From Brumicola pallidula DSM 14239 = ACAM 615 (GTDB lineage Bacteria; Pseudomonadota; Gammaproteobacteria; Enterobacterales; Alteromonadaceae): a stretch of 64,000 bases of DNA. The notes beneath the pieces are model-generated. The model did no database searches. It was not told where the DNA came from and was given only the letters and a program-made list of their open reading frames with translations. Position numbers and translations under genes: made by a program. Shown in pieces: positions 8,751-18,261 of this stretch. The DNA lies in contig NZ_KE386815.1 of the NCBI RefSeq assembly GCF_000428905.1, positions 1-64,000 on the forward strand, given 5' to 3'. How positions within the stretch are numbered: the stretch's first letter is position 1; the number at the start of each line of letters is the position of its first letter.

Positions 8751-9608
8751 TTAGCAGTTAAATTTATATTTATTATACGCATTTTGGGCCGCAACCCATA
8801 TTGGTCCTTGCTTACCATTGCCGACTTTTTTACCATCTACTGATAAAACCGGCCCAATTTCTTTACTCGAACTGGTTATCCATACTTCATCTGCATTTAG
8901 CAAATCAGGTAACGAAACAACGCACTCATTCACTTTATAATCGGTGTGCCGACTAATAGCATCTATCGCAATACGTCGTGTTATGCCCGGTAGTAAATGG
9001 TTATCCAGTGCTGGTGTATAAATTATGTTGTCTTTTACCATGAAGACATTGCACGCTGCCGCTTCGGTAATTTCTTTGTTCTCATTGTATAGAATGATTT
9101 CATCAACACCGGCGTCTTGTCCTTGTTGAAAATGCATCACATTGCCTAACAATGACGTCGACTTAATGTGACAACGCTGCCACCGCAAATCTTCTCCGGT
9201 AGTAACATGAAACCCTTTCACTTTTTCAGCTGTGGCGTTTTGGCTTGGCGGTGTATCAAAAGCATAAGCAAATACTGTCGGTGTTACATTTTTAGGGTAT
9301 GCATGAAAACGTTTACCATCTGTACCGCGGCTAACATGCACGTAAACGCCTTGCGATTCAGAAGACTGCTGAGAAATAAGCTTACCAATAATCCCAGCCC
9401 ATATATCTGCGTTAATTTCATAGTTGATGCCAACACTGTGTAATCCGTTTTTCATCCGCTGCAGATGCAAACCCAAACCAATCGGTTTGCCAGAATAAGT
9501 CGGGATGACTTCATAAATGCCATCGCCAAACAAAAAACCTCTATCCATGGGAGAAATTTTAGCTTCACTGGCATCTACAAACTCGCCATTCAAATACACT
9601 TTATTCAT
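8751..9608 (-). CDS. dat: D-amino-acid aminotransferase, PLP fold type IV
   Basis: 285 residues, typical for D-alanine aminotransferase, which moves the amino group between D-amino acids and 2-oxo acids. It shows MDRGFLFGDGIYE near the N-terminus, the pyridoxal-phosphate lysine Lys149 in CHIKSTSLLGNV, and the class IV signature EAAACNVFMVKDN. Branched-chain and aminodeoxychorismate lyase paralogues share this fold, but the RGTDGKR-type segment and length favour Dat. It starts 2 bases after the pxpC stop and is the last gene of the pxpABC-dat operon, which links it to glutamate or pyroglutamate metabolism (inference). Confidence 0.85.
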   Translation of the reverse strand: MNKVYLNGEFVDASEAKISPMDRGFLFGDGIYEVIPTYSGKPIGLGLHLQRMKNGLHSVGINYEINADIWAGIIGKLISQQSSESQGVYVHVSRGTDGKRFHAYPKNVTPTVFAYAFDTPPSQNATAEKVKGFHVTTGEDLRWQRCHIKSTSLLGNVMHFQQGQDAGVDEIILYNENKEITEAAACNVFMVKDNIIYTPALDNHLLPGITRRIAIDAISRHTDYKVNECVVSLPDLLNADEVWITSSSKEIGPVLSVDGKKVGNGKQGPIWVAAQNAYNKYKFNC

Positions 9609-9610
9609 TG

Positions 9611-10639
9611 TTAGTCATTCCTACTCAGTTGATTTTGCGCAAAGTTGTTCATTCTTATTTGGCCAAGCAGCCACTCTTGTCGCGCAGTTAATACATCACA
9701 CTCTTCAAATTGAATAATACTGCCGGGGCGACACTGGCCTAATTTGGGTAGGTCAATCGTAATAATACTCCCAATTTTAGGATAACCACCAATAGTCTGT
9801 CTTTCAGCTAACATGATGATAGGTAACCCGTCAGGCGTTATTTGTATTGCGCCATTAGCAATACCTTCGGAATAAAGCTTAACTGCGATCTCTCCAATAG
9901 ATCCGCCGGATAGTCTTATGCCCATATTGCTAGCTTCATTGCTGACAGTAAAACGTTGATTAAAAAAGCGAGCTTTCATTTTATGCTCAAATAGTGCCTG
10001 TTGATAACCCAACACTATTCTCACAACATACACTTTTGCCAAGGTCGTGGCGGGAACAGCCATTGTTGTCAGCGTTTTATGTGCAATGCCTTTACTATCC
10101 GGTGCTATCGGTGACAGTCGAACATTTATAGAGGCATTGGTCGATACAGCGCTGTGTATGCCTGTTTCATATTCCAGCACATCCGCTACCTGAAATCCTT
10201 TGCCATCAAAATTCATTCCACCGGTTTTCTCTCGCGTCACAGCACAACAAGAATCTAAAAAAAGGCGGGTCTTGAAGCGTTTATTACAAGCGATGTAATT
10301 CCTAGCGCCCAACGCTGGCTCGATAATTCGTAGCGTCCCGTCTTTTTTCCAAACTATTTTACGGTTCAATGGTTGACGCACATCGTCAATCAATACGCTT
10401 GCTTGGGCACCCGTCACTGCAATCTCGGTATCCTGCGTTGCAACAGCCTCAAAACCGCCAAGGAGTACCTCAATGGTTGGATTGGTAATAGACACTTGCA
10501 TTATAGCATTGGCAAGCATATGGCTATTCGTATCAAGTGCTCCTGATTGAGTGAAGCCTTTATGTTTATGACCCACTCTTCCCAAGTCAGTGAACCGAGA
10601 ACTAAGGCCCGTCGCCATTATTTTCACGAATGCACCCAA
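9611..10639 (-). CDS. pxpC: 5-oxoprolinase subunit C
   Basis: 342 residues of the biotin-dependent carboxyltransferase/KipA (AHS2) family. The N-terminal GLSSRFTDLGRVGHKHKGFTQSG segment and the C-terminal GGSIGEIAVKL and AERQTIGGYPKIG stretches are family hallmarks. With PxpA and PxpB it forms the prokaryotic ATP-dependent 5-oxoprolinase that opens 5-oxo-L-proline to L-glutamate. Its start overlaps the end of pxpB by 16 bp, so translational coupling is likely. Confidence 0.9.
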   Translation of the reverse strand: MGAFVKIMATGLSSRFTDLGRVGHKHKGFTQSGALDTNSHMLANAIMQVSITNPTIEVLLGGFEAVATQDTEIAVTGAQASVLIDDVRQPLNRKIVWKKDGTLRIIEPALGARNYIACNKRFKTRLFLDSCCAVTREKTGGMNFDGKGFQVADVLEYETGIHSAVSTNASINVRLSPIAPDSKGIAHKTLTTMAVPATTLAKVYVVRIVLGYQQALFEHKMKARFFNQRFTVSNEASNMGIRLSGGSIGEIAVKLYSEGIANGAIQITPDGLPIIMLAERQTIGGYPKIGSIITIDLPKLGQCRPGSIIQFEECDVLTARQEWLLGQIRMNNFAQNQLSRND

Positions 10640-11448
10640 TTTGTATATTCGCTTTCAGTTACTGGGTAAAACTCGACATAGTCGCCCGGTTTTAGCAGTG
10701 CCTCAATATGACCACTTTCTACACTATTAACATTCGTAGTGTTAAATAAAAGTTCAAGCGGCGTATAGCCAATAATATGCCAACCACCTGGCGATTCATC
10801 TGGATAAATAGCCGTTTGACGATCGGCGATAGCAACAGCACCTTTGGGCACTTTTGAACGCGGTTTACTTAATCTTGGTTGAGACAGTTCCACAGGGAGT
10901 TCTCCTAAATAGGCAAAGCCGGGCATAAAGCCTGTCGCAAACACGCGATACACGTTCGAACAATGTAAATTCACCACTATGTCTTCACTTATATTTTTGT
11001 CTTTAGCCACTTTAGCCAAATCAGTCTGCAACGAATTGAGCTGATAGCACACAGGAATTCGATGAAAGCGTTTGTCGGTTGAAAGTGCGTCAAGATTTTT
11101 ACGGCTTGTATCAGAAATTTGATCGCAACTGAGTTGTGTTGTTGCGGTTAATTTTTCACCTACGCAATGGTTAATTTCATTAGTGGCTTCGCTAGCTAAT
11201 TTTTTCAACAATGCATTCACAGCAAGGTGGTCAACTTCGTATAGTGAAAACTCGATAAGCAAAGAAGTATACGACGGAATATATTCACAAAGCCAAGATG
11301 GTCTATTGGCTAATAAAGCGCGGGTCAGAATTTCAATGACTATATTTGCTAATTCAAGACCGATCGTTGTGTCATCAACGTATACTATGACACAACAATC
11401 TGAAGCCGTTCTAATTTCAAGAAGGTCTTTATAATTTGTTATTGTCAT
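10624..11448 (-). CDS. pxpB: 5-oxoprolinase subunit B
   Basis: 274 residues of the KipI/AHS1 allophanate-hydrolase-like family. The conserved block VFATGFMPGFAYLGELP, followed by PRLSKPRSKVPKGAVAIA and ESPGGWHIIGYTPLELF-like sequence, identifies it. The N-terminal ~90 residues are the more variable domain. It lies 11 bp after pxpA and overlaps pxpC. KipI itself is a sporulation kinase inhibitor in Bacillus, but the complete pxpABC context argues for the oxoprolinase role. Confidence 0.9.
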   Translation of the reverse strand: MTITNYKDLLEIRTASDCCVIVYVDDTTIGLELANIVIEILTRALLANRPSWLCEYIPSYTSLLIEFSLYEVDHLAVNALLKKLASEATNEINHCVGEKLTATTQLSCDQISDTSRKNLDALSTDKRFHRIPVCYQLNSLQTDLAKVAKDKNISEDIVVNLHCSNVYRVFATGFMPGFAYLGELPVELSQPRLSKPRSKVPKGAVAIADRQTAIYPDESPGGWHIIGYTPLELLFNTTNVNSVESGHIEALLKPGDYVEFYPVTESEYTNWVHS

Positions 11449-11459
11449 ACTATTTAACC

Positions 11460-12191
11460 TTATTGATCTTGCAGCAGTACTCTTATTTTCTCAGCTGTCT
11501 GCATTGCTTCTGGCGTGTCACCGTGTACACAAATTGTATCGGCTTGAATACACAATACAGCGCCACTTGGGGTAATAACCTCATTGCATTGAATGAGACG
11601 TCGAGCTTGTTCAACAGACTCAACAGCACTCAACACTGCTTTTGGATCACTGCGCGGCATTAACAGCCCAGAATCTAAGTATAAGCGGTCGCAAAAAGCT
11701 TCGAACAAAAGGGTAATTCCAAATTCCTGCGCTTCGATACGTAAAGCCTGGTTTTGACTGCCCGCTTGCACTACCAAGGGTAAATCAATATAGAATCCGG
11801 CAATAGCAGAAAATACGGCTTTCCTAACCGAACTATCCGCCATCATGTCATTGTAAAGCGCGCCATGGGGCTTCACATGGTTAAGCACTTGACCTTGGCA
11901 TTTCGCAAGGCCATCCAAAGTGGCTACTTGAGCCTGAATAATGAGTATGAGTTCCTCGGGTGGCACGCGCATACTTCGGCGACCAAAACCTTGTAGATCT
12001 GGATAGGAAGGATGTGCGCCAATTAGAACGCCGTGATTTGCAGCTAGTATAATGGTTTTATGCATAACGATAGGATCGCCCGCATGGCCTCCGCAGGCAA
12101 TATTAGCCATGTCGATGTATGGCATAATGTCGGCATCAGCATCGAACTGCCAATGCCCGTAACTCTCACCTAAATCCGCGTTTAATTTCAT
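11460..12191 (-). CDS. pxpA: 5-oxoprolinase subunit A (LamB/YcsF family)
   Basis: 243 residues from the chosen ATG. MKLNADLGESYGHW at the N-terminus and NIACGGHAGDP are the family signatures, as are GAHPSYPDLQGFGRR and HVKPHGALYN. The longer frame begins 18 bp upstream at 12209, but that start has no ribosome-binding site. The start at 12191 has TTAGG a few bases before it and places the conserved N-ADLGE at the expected position. First gene of the leftward operon pxpA-pxpB-pxpC-dat; the promoter should lie in the short gap shared with the divergent S1-protein gene. Confidence 0.92.
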   Translation of the reverse strand: MKLNADLGESYGHWQFDADADIMPYIDMANIACGGHAGDPIVMHKTIILAANHGVLIGAHPSYPDLQGFGRRSMRVPPEELILIIQAQVATLDGLAKCQGQVLNHVKPHGALYNDMMADSSVRKAVFSAIAGFYIDLPLVVQAGSQNQALRIEAQEFGITLLFEAFCDRLYLDSGLLMPRSDPKAVLSAVESVEQARRLIQCNEVITPSGAVLCIQADTICVHGDTPEAMQTAEKIRVLLQDQ

Positions 12192-12279
12192 AGAACCTAA
12201 CTTAAGCATGATGTTGAAAAATTCAATGCTGTTATACTAAAGCCATAACGTTAAAAAATCATGTAAAAGAGAGTGTTAA

Positions 12280-13134
12280 ATGCCAATTATTGGTCAAGTG
12301 AATGATTTGATGGTCACCGACGAACTCCCCTTTGGTTACACATTGTCTTATTCGGGTACGCAAACTGATTCAGATGGGTCGGTATTCCTTCCGTTAAGTG
12401 ATGCAAATGGTCAATTCGTCGAGGGACAAACACTACAAGCCTTTGTGTATTACTCACAAGATGGCAGTTTTCATGCAACTCAAAAAGACATTCCAATAAA
12501 AGTTAATGACTTTGCTTTGCTTACCTGCACCGGCGAAACAGATTTCGGTGCATTTTTTGATTGGGGATTAGAGCGTGATTTGTTAGTGCCCAAATCAATG
12601 CAACATAGACCCATGGATATTGGTTTAAGCTATGTCGTTTACTTGTTGGATGATGCGAATAATAGAAAAATGATAGGTTGCACTAAACTCTATCGATTTT
12701 TGGACGAAACTACCGATGATTTATCGGTTGGTGAAGCCGTGTCAGTTATTGTTTTTGACGAGACTTCTTTGGGCTTCAAATGCGTCATCAATAAACAATA
12801 TCAAGGCTTGCTATTCAAAAGCGATTTGTTTAAAAGACTTGCTGTTGGCGACCAACTCACTGCATTTGTAAAACAAATACGAGAAGATGGTAAAATTGAT
12901 TTATCGTTGCAAAAAGAAGGTAAAGAAGCGAGGAAAGACCTAGCGACTGAAATTATGGAGGATTTAGTTGCGCATGGCGGTATTTCAACTGTTACTGATA
13001 AAAGTTCTGCTGATGAAATATTTGCTCGTTATCACGTTAGTAAAGGCGCCTATAAGCGCGCAATTGGCACGCTTTATAAAGATAAAAAGATATTATTGAG
13101 CAAAACACACATTTCCATTGTAGAAAAAAAATAG
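12280..13134 (+). CDS. CvfB-like S1-domain RNA-binding protein
   Basis: 284 residues. It matches the CvfB/YitL architecture: three S1-type beta-barrel modules, of which the third is seen at about 150-215 in SVIVFDETSLGFKCVINKQYQGLLFKSDLF...GKIDLSLQ. A C-terminal winged-helix segment follows (ISTVTDKSSADEIFARYHVS, KRAIGTLYKDKKI). Members bind RNA and influence translation or virulence factor expression in Gram-positives; the role in this group is not established. It is followed after 8 bp by the OsmC gene, so they probably form one transcript. Confidence 0.8.
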   Translation: MPIIGQVNDLMVTDELPFGYTLSYSGTQTDSDGSVFLPLSDANGQFVEGQTLQAFVYYSQDGSFHATQKDIPIKVNDFALLTCTGETDFGAFFDWGLERDLLVPKSMQHRPMDIGLSYVVYLLDDANNRKMIGCTKLYRFLDETTDDLSVGEAVSVIVFDETSLGFKCVINKQYQGLLFKSDLFKRLAVGDQLTAFVKQIREDGKIDLSLQKEGKEARKDLATEIMEDLVAHGGISTVTDKSSADEIFARYHVSKGAYKRAIGTLYKDKKILLSKTHISIVEKK

Positions 13135-13142
13135 GTGATTAA

Positions 13143-13550
13143 ATGAAAGCAACCGTCGTGTGGGAGCCATCTGAAAATGGTTTGAGTTTTGAAGGTGAAA
13201 TGGATAATGGCCGAAAGCTTAAGCTAGATGGCAACGGTAACGGTCTCTCGCCAATGGAATCAGTATTAATTTCAGTAGGTGCTTGCTCTTCTGTTGATGT
13301 GGTTGAAATCATGCGCAAATCTCGCCAAAAAATGCAAGGTTGTTACTGTGAATTGGAAGCTGAAAGAGCTGAATCGGCACCACGAAAATTTACTAAAATA
13401 CACGCTCACTTTGTGGTTCAAGGAAAAGATATAAATGAAAAGCATTTGGCAAGAGCTGTGCAATTGAGCACCGAAAAATATTGCTCCGTTATGCTAATGT
13501 TAACCGGCAATGTAAGCATTACAACCAGCTTCGCTGTACAAGACAAGTAA
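13143..13550 (+). CDS. OsmC/YhfA-family redox protein
   Basis: 135 residues with the two family cysteines Cys48 (GACSSVDVVEIM) and Cys114 (EKYCSVM), used as peroxidatic and resolving residues in OsmC/Ohr enzymes. The size and the N-terminal motif NGLSPMESVL match the YhfA-like subfamily, whose precise substrate is unknown. It sits directly behind the S1-domain gene. Confidence 0.85.
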   Translation: MKATVVWEPSENGLSFEGEMDNGRKLKLDGNGNGLSPMESVLISVGACSSVDVVEIMRKSRQKMQGCYCELEAERAESAPRKFTKIHAHFVVQGKDINEKHLARAVQLSTEKYCSVMLMLTGNVSITTSFAVQDK

Positions 13551-13619
13551 TTTACTTCAGTTGTTTGTCTTTTTCTAGTAAACCGGTTTGTGTTAATAAA
13601 CAGCGCAAGGTAGAGAACG

Positions 13620-14693
13620 ATGAATTTAGTGACAAAAATCATTTTAACAGCATGCATTTTATGTATTACCTTTGTTGCTGGCTATTTAGCTGGCAGCAAC
13701 GCTAAACTGACATCAATACTGTCTTTCGCAAAGACGGAAAACGCTCAAACAGCAAAGCAACTTAACAGCGAATTAAACACATTGACCGTTGCGCCAACGA
13801 CTAATCCACCTGTTGACCATCAAAATTCTGCGTTAGATACAACGAACGTAGCCAAGACCCGGGCATTAAATAACACTGCGATAATACTCGACAGTGGCGA
13901 TATTATCGCTTTGTTCAACGACTTTGTTACTTATTCAACATCAAATTCAGACTATAAAGAATATGGTAAAAAAATCGATGACATTCGCAAGATTTTGGTG
14001 TCCTCTAATAGTGAGCTTGCATTGCTATTGGAATATTTTGATCAAGTCCCTATTGATTCTCAAGCGAGCTATATGTTTGTTTCTATCATAATGGGGTTGC
14101 CACAAGAGTTGAGTAAACCGGCCATGCAACGCGTTATGGAAAACACTCTTGTGAACACAGATCCGGCCAATTTAACAAACTTTTTAGAATTAGTGGCAAG
14201 AACCGGGATCAAATCCCCTTCGATTACGTCATCGTTAAAAGATATCGCTATTTTTAGTGGAAAAGATGATGAAGCCTTAAGCGCATTAGATATGTTGATG
14301 CCCTACGAATTGAGCCATACTGAAAACCAACAAGTCACAGATCGTCTCAAAGCCGCTATAGATAGCAGTGAAAGCGCCGATAGTCCTTATTACTTTAGTC
14401 AATTACTTCGCTTTAGTAGTTCAACACAAAGAGAGCAATTGGCACTTGATACATTTAACGCAACCGATGCGAATACCTCAATGCAATCGATTATCATGGA
14501 TTCCATTCAGGCAGGTACTCTGGATAGGTCGCCTGCGTTAAAAGAGGCTTTGTTTAATATTGCCAAACAAGACCAAAATCAATTGCAACAACAGGCGCTC
14601 TATACCTTGTTATATCGTTTTGATTTATCTCACGATGAATATAACGATATCAGTCGTGATAAAAACCTAAATATCGAAAACAGTCGATTTTAA
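13620..14693 (+). CDS. membrane-anchored protein of unknown function
   Basis: Not recognised. 357 residues with one N-terminal hydrophobic helix (about 4-26, ILTACILCITFVAGYLAGS), then a Ser/Thr/Asn-rich linker to about residue 90, then an all-helical domain to the end with HEAT-like helix pairs (QQALYTLLYRFDLSHDEY). It is predicted to be anchored in the inner membrane with the helical domain in the periplasm. It begins 69 bp after the OsmC gene and faces rmuC with a small hairpin between. Confidence 0.6.
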   Translation: MNLVTKIILTACILCITFVAGYLAGSNAKLTSILSFAKTENAQTAKQLNSELNTLTVAPTTNPPVDHQNSALDTTNVAKTRALNNTAIILDSGDIIALFNDFVTYSTSNSDYKEYGKKIDDIRKILVSSNSELALLLEYFDQVPIDSQASYMFVSIIMGLPQELSKPAMQRVMENTLVNTDPANLTNFLELVARTGIKSPSITSSLKDIAIFSGKDDEALSALDMLMPYELSHTENQQVTDRLKAAIDSSESADSPYYFSQLLRFSSSTQREQLALDTFNATDANTSMQSIIMDSIQAGTLDRSPALKEALFNIAKQDQNQLQQQALYTLLYRFDLSHDEYNDISRDKNLNIENSRF

Positions 14694-14718
14694 CAGCAAC
14701 TTATAATTAAGGTTGCTG
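14694..14718. terminator. short hairpin between convergent genes
   Basis: Stem CAGCAAC/GTTGCTG (7 bp) with an 11-base AT-rich loop right after the unknown gene and before the rmuC stop. No strong T-run. Confidence 0.4.
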
Positions 14719-14725
14719 CAGATAA

Positions 14726-16357
14726 CTACGCGTCTGTTGGAATATCTTCAGTGTCATCAATATCGTCATATTCATCATCTAGACTGCCATCTAGCAAACC
14801 AGCATCTAGCGATTTAGTTGGTGTAACACCGAGTTTTTTAAATTGCTCTGCTTGTCTAACTAAGTTCCCTCGCCCGGTAGATAATTTGCCCATAGCGGCT
14901 TCATATGCTTTTGCGGTGGCGTCAACATTTCTACCAATTTTTTCCATATCTGTTACAAAGCCATGGAACTTGTCATACATCTTACGCGCTTGGTCCGCTA
15001 TTTTATTTGCATTCTGATTTTGGTATTCGTATTGCCAAATATTATTAATTGTCCGCAGTGCAACCAGTAAATTGGTTGGGCTGACTAACATTATTTGGTT
15101 ATCAAGCGCGAGTTTTATAAGCTCAGGAGCATGCTCAATGGCTGAAATGAAAGCCGATTCGATTGGAATAAACATCAGTACATAGTCTAATGTCCTTACC
15201 CCGGTTAAATCTTGATAGTCTTTTTTACTCAATCCTTTGACGTGACCACTTATCGAATTGATATGCTCTTTGATAGCACGTTTACGGTCATCATCAGTTT
15301 TTGCATTAACGTACCTCTCATGCGCTATTAGTGACACTTTGGAGTCAATGATAATGTCTTTATCGTTAGGTAGATGAACCACAACATCAGGCTGATATCG
15401 TTTGCCATGGTCGTCTTTTAACGACTTCTGAGTTTCGTATTCATGACCATTACGTAGTCCAGATTCACTTAGTATTCGCTCTAAAACCAGTTCACCCCAA
15501 TTGCCTTGTTGCTTGTTGTCCCCTTTTAATGCATTGGTAAGGGCTGCGGCTTCTTCAGTGATCTGTTTGTTGAGTTCTTTCAAACTGAGGATTTCGGTTT
15601 TTAAAGACGCTCTTTCTTGCCCTTCTTTGACGTATTGATCAGACACTTGGCGCTTAAATGATTCGATTTGATCTTTAAGTGGTGCTATTAGCTGGGTTAT
15701 TCCGGACTCGCTGGTTTTGGTGAACTTTTCTGATTTTTGCTCAAAAATTTTGTTAGCTAAATTCTCAAATTGTATCGAAAGCTGCTTTTCGGCATTTTCA
15801 AGCAAGCTTAACTTTTCGGAGAAACTCTTTCTTTCTTGCTCAAAACCTGCTTGTTGAGAGTGATAACTTGCTTGTAATTTCGTGTATTTATCGTTTACTT
15901 CTTCCAACTTCTTCGAAAATACTGCGTTTTCATTTTGCTCACGCAGTAATTCATCCGCCTTTTGACTCAAAATCCCTATTTCGCGTTGATTGTCGGCGAT
16001 TATGTTGCGACCTGTCTCTAACTGCTGCTTATATTCAAATTCATTTTTTTGCAGCCTATCTTGGAGTTCGACGATTTTAGCATCGTATTGATTAAAAGAT
16101 TGGCTATTTAACGCAATCTGTTGCTTAAAACCTTGGATTTGACTGTCATATTGATTTTTTTGCTCACTGAGTTCATCAATATACGCGTCTGACTGTTGTA
16201 TTTTTTCTGACTGGTGCGTCGCTTGGATTGAGTTAAATTGACCCCTTGATTGAGACCGCATGATCAAATAAACGATCAACCAAACGATCAGCAAGGTAAC
16301 AAACGCAGCAGTTGTTGATGCTATTGCGACGTCGATATTTATAAACCGTTGTAACAT
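14726..16357 (-). CDS. rmuC: RmuC-family DNA recombination protein
   Basis: 543 residues. An N-terminal transmembrane helix (about 10-33) is followed by a long coiled coil (about 45-290, Gln/Glu/Lys-rich) and the RmuC nuclease-like domain (about 290-480: QGNWGELVLERILSESGL, YQPDVVVHLPNDKDIIIDSKVSL, YVLMFIPIESAF). RmuC limits recombination between inverted repeats in E. coli. The acidic tail (DDEYDDIDDTED) is typical. It lies downstream of fumarase on the same strand but 260 bp away. Confidence 0.92.
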   Translation of the reverse strand: MLQRFINIDVAIASTTAAFVTLLIVWLIVYLIMRSQSRGQFNSIQATHQSEKIQQSDAYIDELSEQKNQYDSQIQGFKQQIALNSQSFNQYDAKIVELQDRLQKNEFEYKQQLETGRNIIADNQREIGILSQKADELLREQNENAVFSKKLEEVNDKYTKLQASYHSQQAGFEQERKSFSEKLSLLENAEKQLSIQFENLANKIFEQKSEKFTKTSESGITQLIAPLKDQIESFKRQVSDQYVKEGQERASLKTEILSLKELNKQITEEAAALTNALKGDNKQQGNWGELVLERILSESGLRNGHEYETQKSLKDDHGKRYQPDVVVHLPNDKDIIIDSKVSLIAHERYVNAKTDDDRKRAIKEHINSISGHVKGLSKKDYQDLTGVRTLDYVLMFIPIESAFISAIEHAPELIKLALDNQIMLVSPTNLLVALRTINNIWQYEYQNQNANKIADQARKMYDKFHGFVTDMEKIGRNVDATAKAYEAAMGKLSTGRGNLVRQAEQFKKLGVTPTKSLDAGLLDGSLDDEYDDIDDTEDIPTDA

Positions 16358-16389
16358 GGAGTACTTGTCCTTTCAGGCTCTTTATTTAT

Positions 16390-16507
16390 ATGCCCACATC
16401 AGCACACAAGTGCTCGGGCATAAATTGATTGATTGAATGATTGAATGAAAATCGATAAACACAAGTGAATTGATAATAAGAGGGTCTCATCAAATTGAAG
16501 GACCCTA
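16390..16507 (-). terminator. two hairpins between fumarase and rmuC
   Basis: At 16482-16507 AGGGTC pairs with GACCCT around a 14-base loop; at 16390-16421 ATGCCC/GGGCAT encloses AGCAC/GTGCT. Both lie downstream of the fumarase stop on the minus strand and before the rmuC start. Either may end the fumarase transcript. Confidence 0.4.
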
Positions 16508-16560
16508 CTTCGTTGCTACGCTGTTTATATTTGCTCATGTAGCAATATGTAGCAAAGATA

Positions 16561-16612
16561 TAATAAATCTTTAATAAATCTTTAATAAATATTTAATAAA
16601 TATTTAATAAAT
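16561..16612. repeat. 11-bp tandem repeat (CTTTAATAAAT), ~4.7 copies
   Basis: Units are CTTTAATAAAT twice, then ATTTAATAAAT twice, with a partial copy before them. The tract ends 5 bp from the fumarase stop codon, so it is in the fumarase 3' untranslated region. Confidence 0.9.
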
Positions 16613-16617
16613 AGAGG

Positions 16618-18150
16618 CTATTTCATTCTCAAAGCCGCATCTAAGTCAGCAATATTCGCTTTCCAAATAGCAGGGCCTATTTCGTGTGCATTCGCACCTG
16701 TGCTATCTACAGCAACAGTCACTGGCATATCAACAACATCAAACTCGTAAATTGCTTCCATTCCTAAGTCTTCGAAAGCAACCACCCGCGACTTCTTAAT
16801 TGCTTTAGATACGAGGTAAGCTGCACCGCCTACTGCCATTAGATAAACCGCTTTGTGCTTAGCAATACTTTTAACTGTTGCTGGGCCGCGTTCGGCTTTA
16901 CCTATCATGCCTATAAGGCCTGTTTGCTCCAACATCATGTCAGTAAACTTATCCATGCGCGTAGCCGTTGTTGGGCCAGCAGGACCAACAACTTCGCTGC
17001 CAACAGCATCAACTGGACCCACGTAATAAATAAAGCGGTTTGTTAAGTCAACGCCATCAGGCAAGCCCTCGCCATTATCCAACATCATTTGTATGCGTTT
17101 GTGCGCTGCGTCTCGGCCCGTCAACATTTTACCGCTAAGTAGAACAGTTTCACCCACCCTCCAGTCTTGAATATCAGCTTTAGTAATATCATTCAGATTG
17201 ACCCGTCTGGTGTCTTTACTAACTTCCCAAGTCACTTCTGGCCAGTCTTCTAAATTAGGTGGCTGTAACTCTGATGGACCTGAACCATCAAGGTAAAAAT
17301 GCGCATGACGTGTTGCCGCACAATTTGGGATCATAGCAACCGGTTTAGATGCTGCATGCGTTGGCATTGATTTTATTTTGACATCAACGACCGTGGTTAA
17401 GCCACCTAAACCCTGCGCACCAATACCTAAGTCGTTCACTTTCTTAAATATATCTAAACGCAGTTTTTCTTCAGTCGTAACCGCACCACGCTCCATTAAT
17501 TCTTGAATATCAACCGGATCCATTAAACTTTCTTTGGCTAAAACAGCGGCTTTTTCTGCTGTTCCACCAATGCCTATGCCTAACATGCCCGGAGGACACC
17601 AACCCGCTCCCATTGTTGGCAATGTTTTAACCACCCACTCTGCTATATCGTCACTCGGGTTTAGCATGACCATTTTAGATTTGTTTTCTGAACCGCCGCC
17701 TTTGGCTGCTATCATGACTTCTATTTTTTCGCCTTTAACAGTATCAATGTGCACGACTGCAGGTGTGTTGTCTTTTGTGTTAATACGATTGCCAGCAGGA
17801 TCAGAAACAATCGAAGCTCTTAGAGGGTTGTCGGGATTAAGATAAGCACGACGAGTTCCTTCATCGACCATTTCTTGAACGGTCATATCGGTCTTATCCC
17901 AACTTATCGCCATGCCAAGTTTAACGAAGCAAGTCACAATTCCTGTATCTTGACAAAGCGGACGCTTGCCCTCAGCAGACATTCTTGAGTTAATTAGAAT
18001 TTGTGCCATAGCGTCCTTTGCTGCTTTGCTTTCCTCGCGATTGTAAGCAGCCTCAACTGCCTTAACGTAATCTAAAGGGTGATAATATGAGATAAATTGT
18101 AATGCATCTTCAATACTGTCTATAAAGTCTTGTTGACGAATGACGGTCAT
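16618..18150 (-). CDS. fumA: class I (iron-sulfur) fumarate hydratase
   Basis: 510 residues of the homodimeric class I fumarase that interconverts fumarate and malate with a labile [4Fe-4S] cluster. Cluster cysteines are visible in RPLCQDTG (Cys66), GAGWCPPGMLG and MIPNCAATRH. The frame extends 21 bp further to a TTG, but the ATG at 18150 has AGAGGA five bases before it and is preferred. It is transcribed away from pabB and followed by an 11-bp tandem repeat and hairpins. The symbol follows the E. coli family name; FumA and FumB cannot be told apart by eye. Confidence 0.93.
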   Translation of the reverse strand: MTVIRQQDFIDSIEDALQFISYYHPLDYVKAVEAAYNREESKAAKDAMAQILINSRMSAEGKRPLCQDTGIVTCFVKLGMAISWDKTDMTVQEMVDEGTRRAYLNPDNPLRASIVSDPAGNRINTKDNTPAVVHIDTVKGEKIEVMIAAKGGGSENKSKMVMLNPSDDIAEWVVKTLPTMGAGWCPPGMLGIGIGGTAEKAAVLAKESLMDPVDIQELMERGAVTTEEKLRLDIFKKVNDLGIGAQGLGGLTTVVDVKIKSMPTHAASKPVAMIPNCAATRHAHFYLDGSGPSELQPPNLEDWPEVTWEVSKDTRRVNLNDITKADIQDWRVGETVLLSGKMLTGRDAAHKRIQMMLDNGEGLPDGVDLTNRFIYYVGPVDAVGSEVVGPAGPTTATRMDKFTDMMLEQTGLIGMIGKAERGPATVKSIAKHKAVYLMAVGGAAYLVSKAIKKSRVVAFEDLGMEAIYEFDVVDMPVTVAVDSTGANAHEIGPAIWKANIADLDAALRMK

Positions 18151-18261
18151 GATGTCCTCTATTTTTTTCAAAGATTAATATGGTTTTGATAACTAGCCAA
18201 GTATACTACTTAACTCATGTCTATTTCGCTAAAAAAAACCTGATTATTTACGAGGTTAACA

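Noticed and set aside
9611-11448. pxpB/pxpC as allophanate hydrolase or urea amidolyase subunits
   Set aside because: The adjacent LamB/YcsF gene completes the 5-oxoprolinase set and no biotin carboxylase is present.
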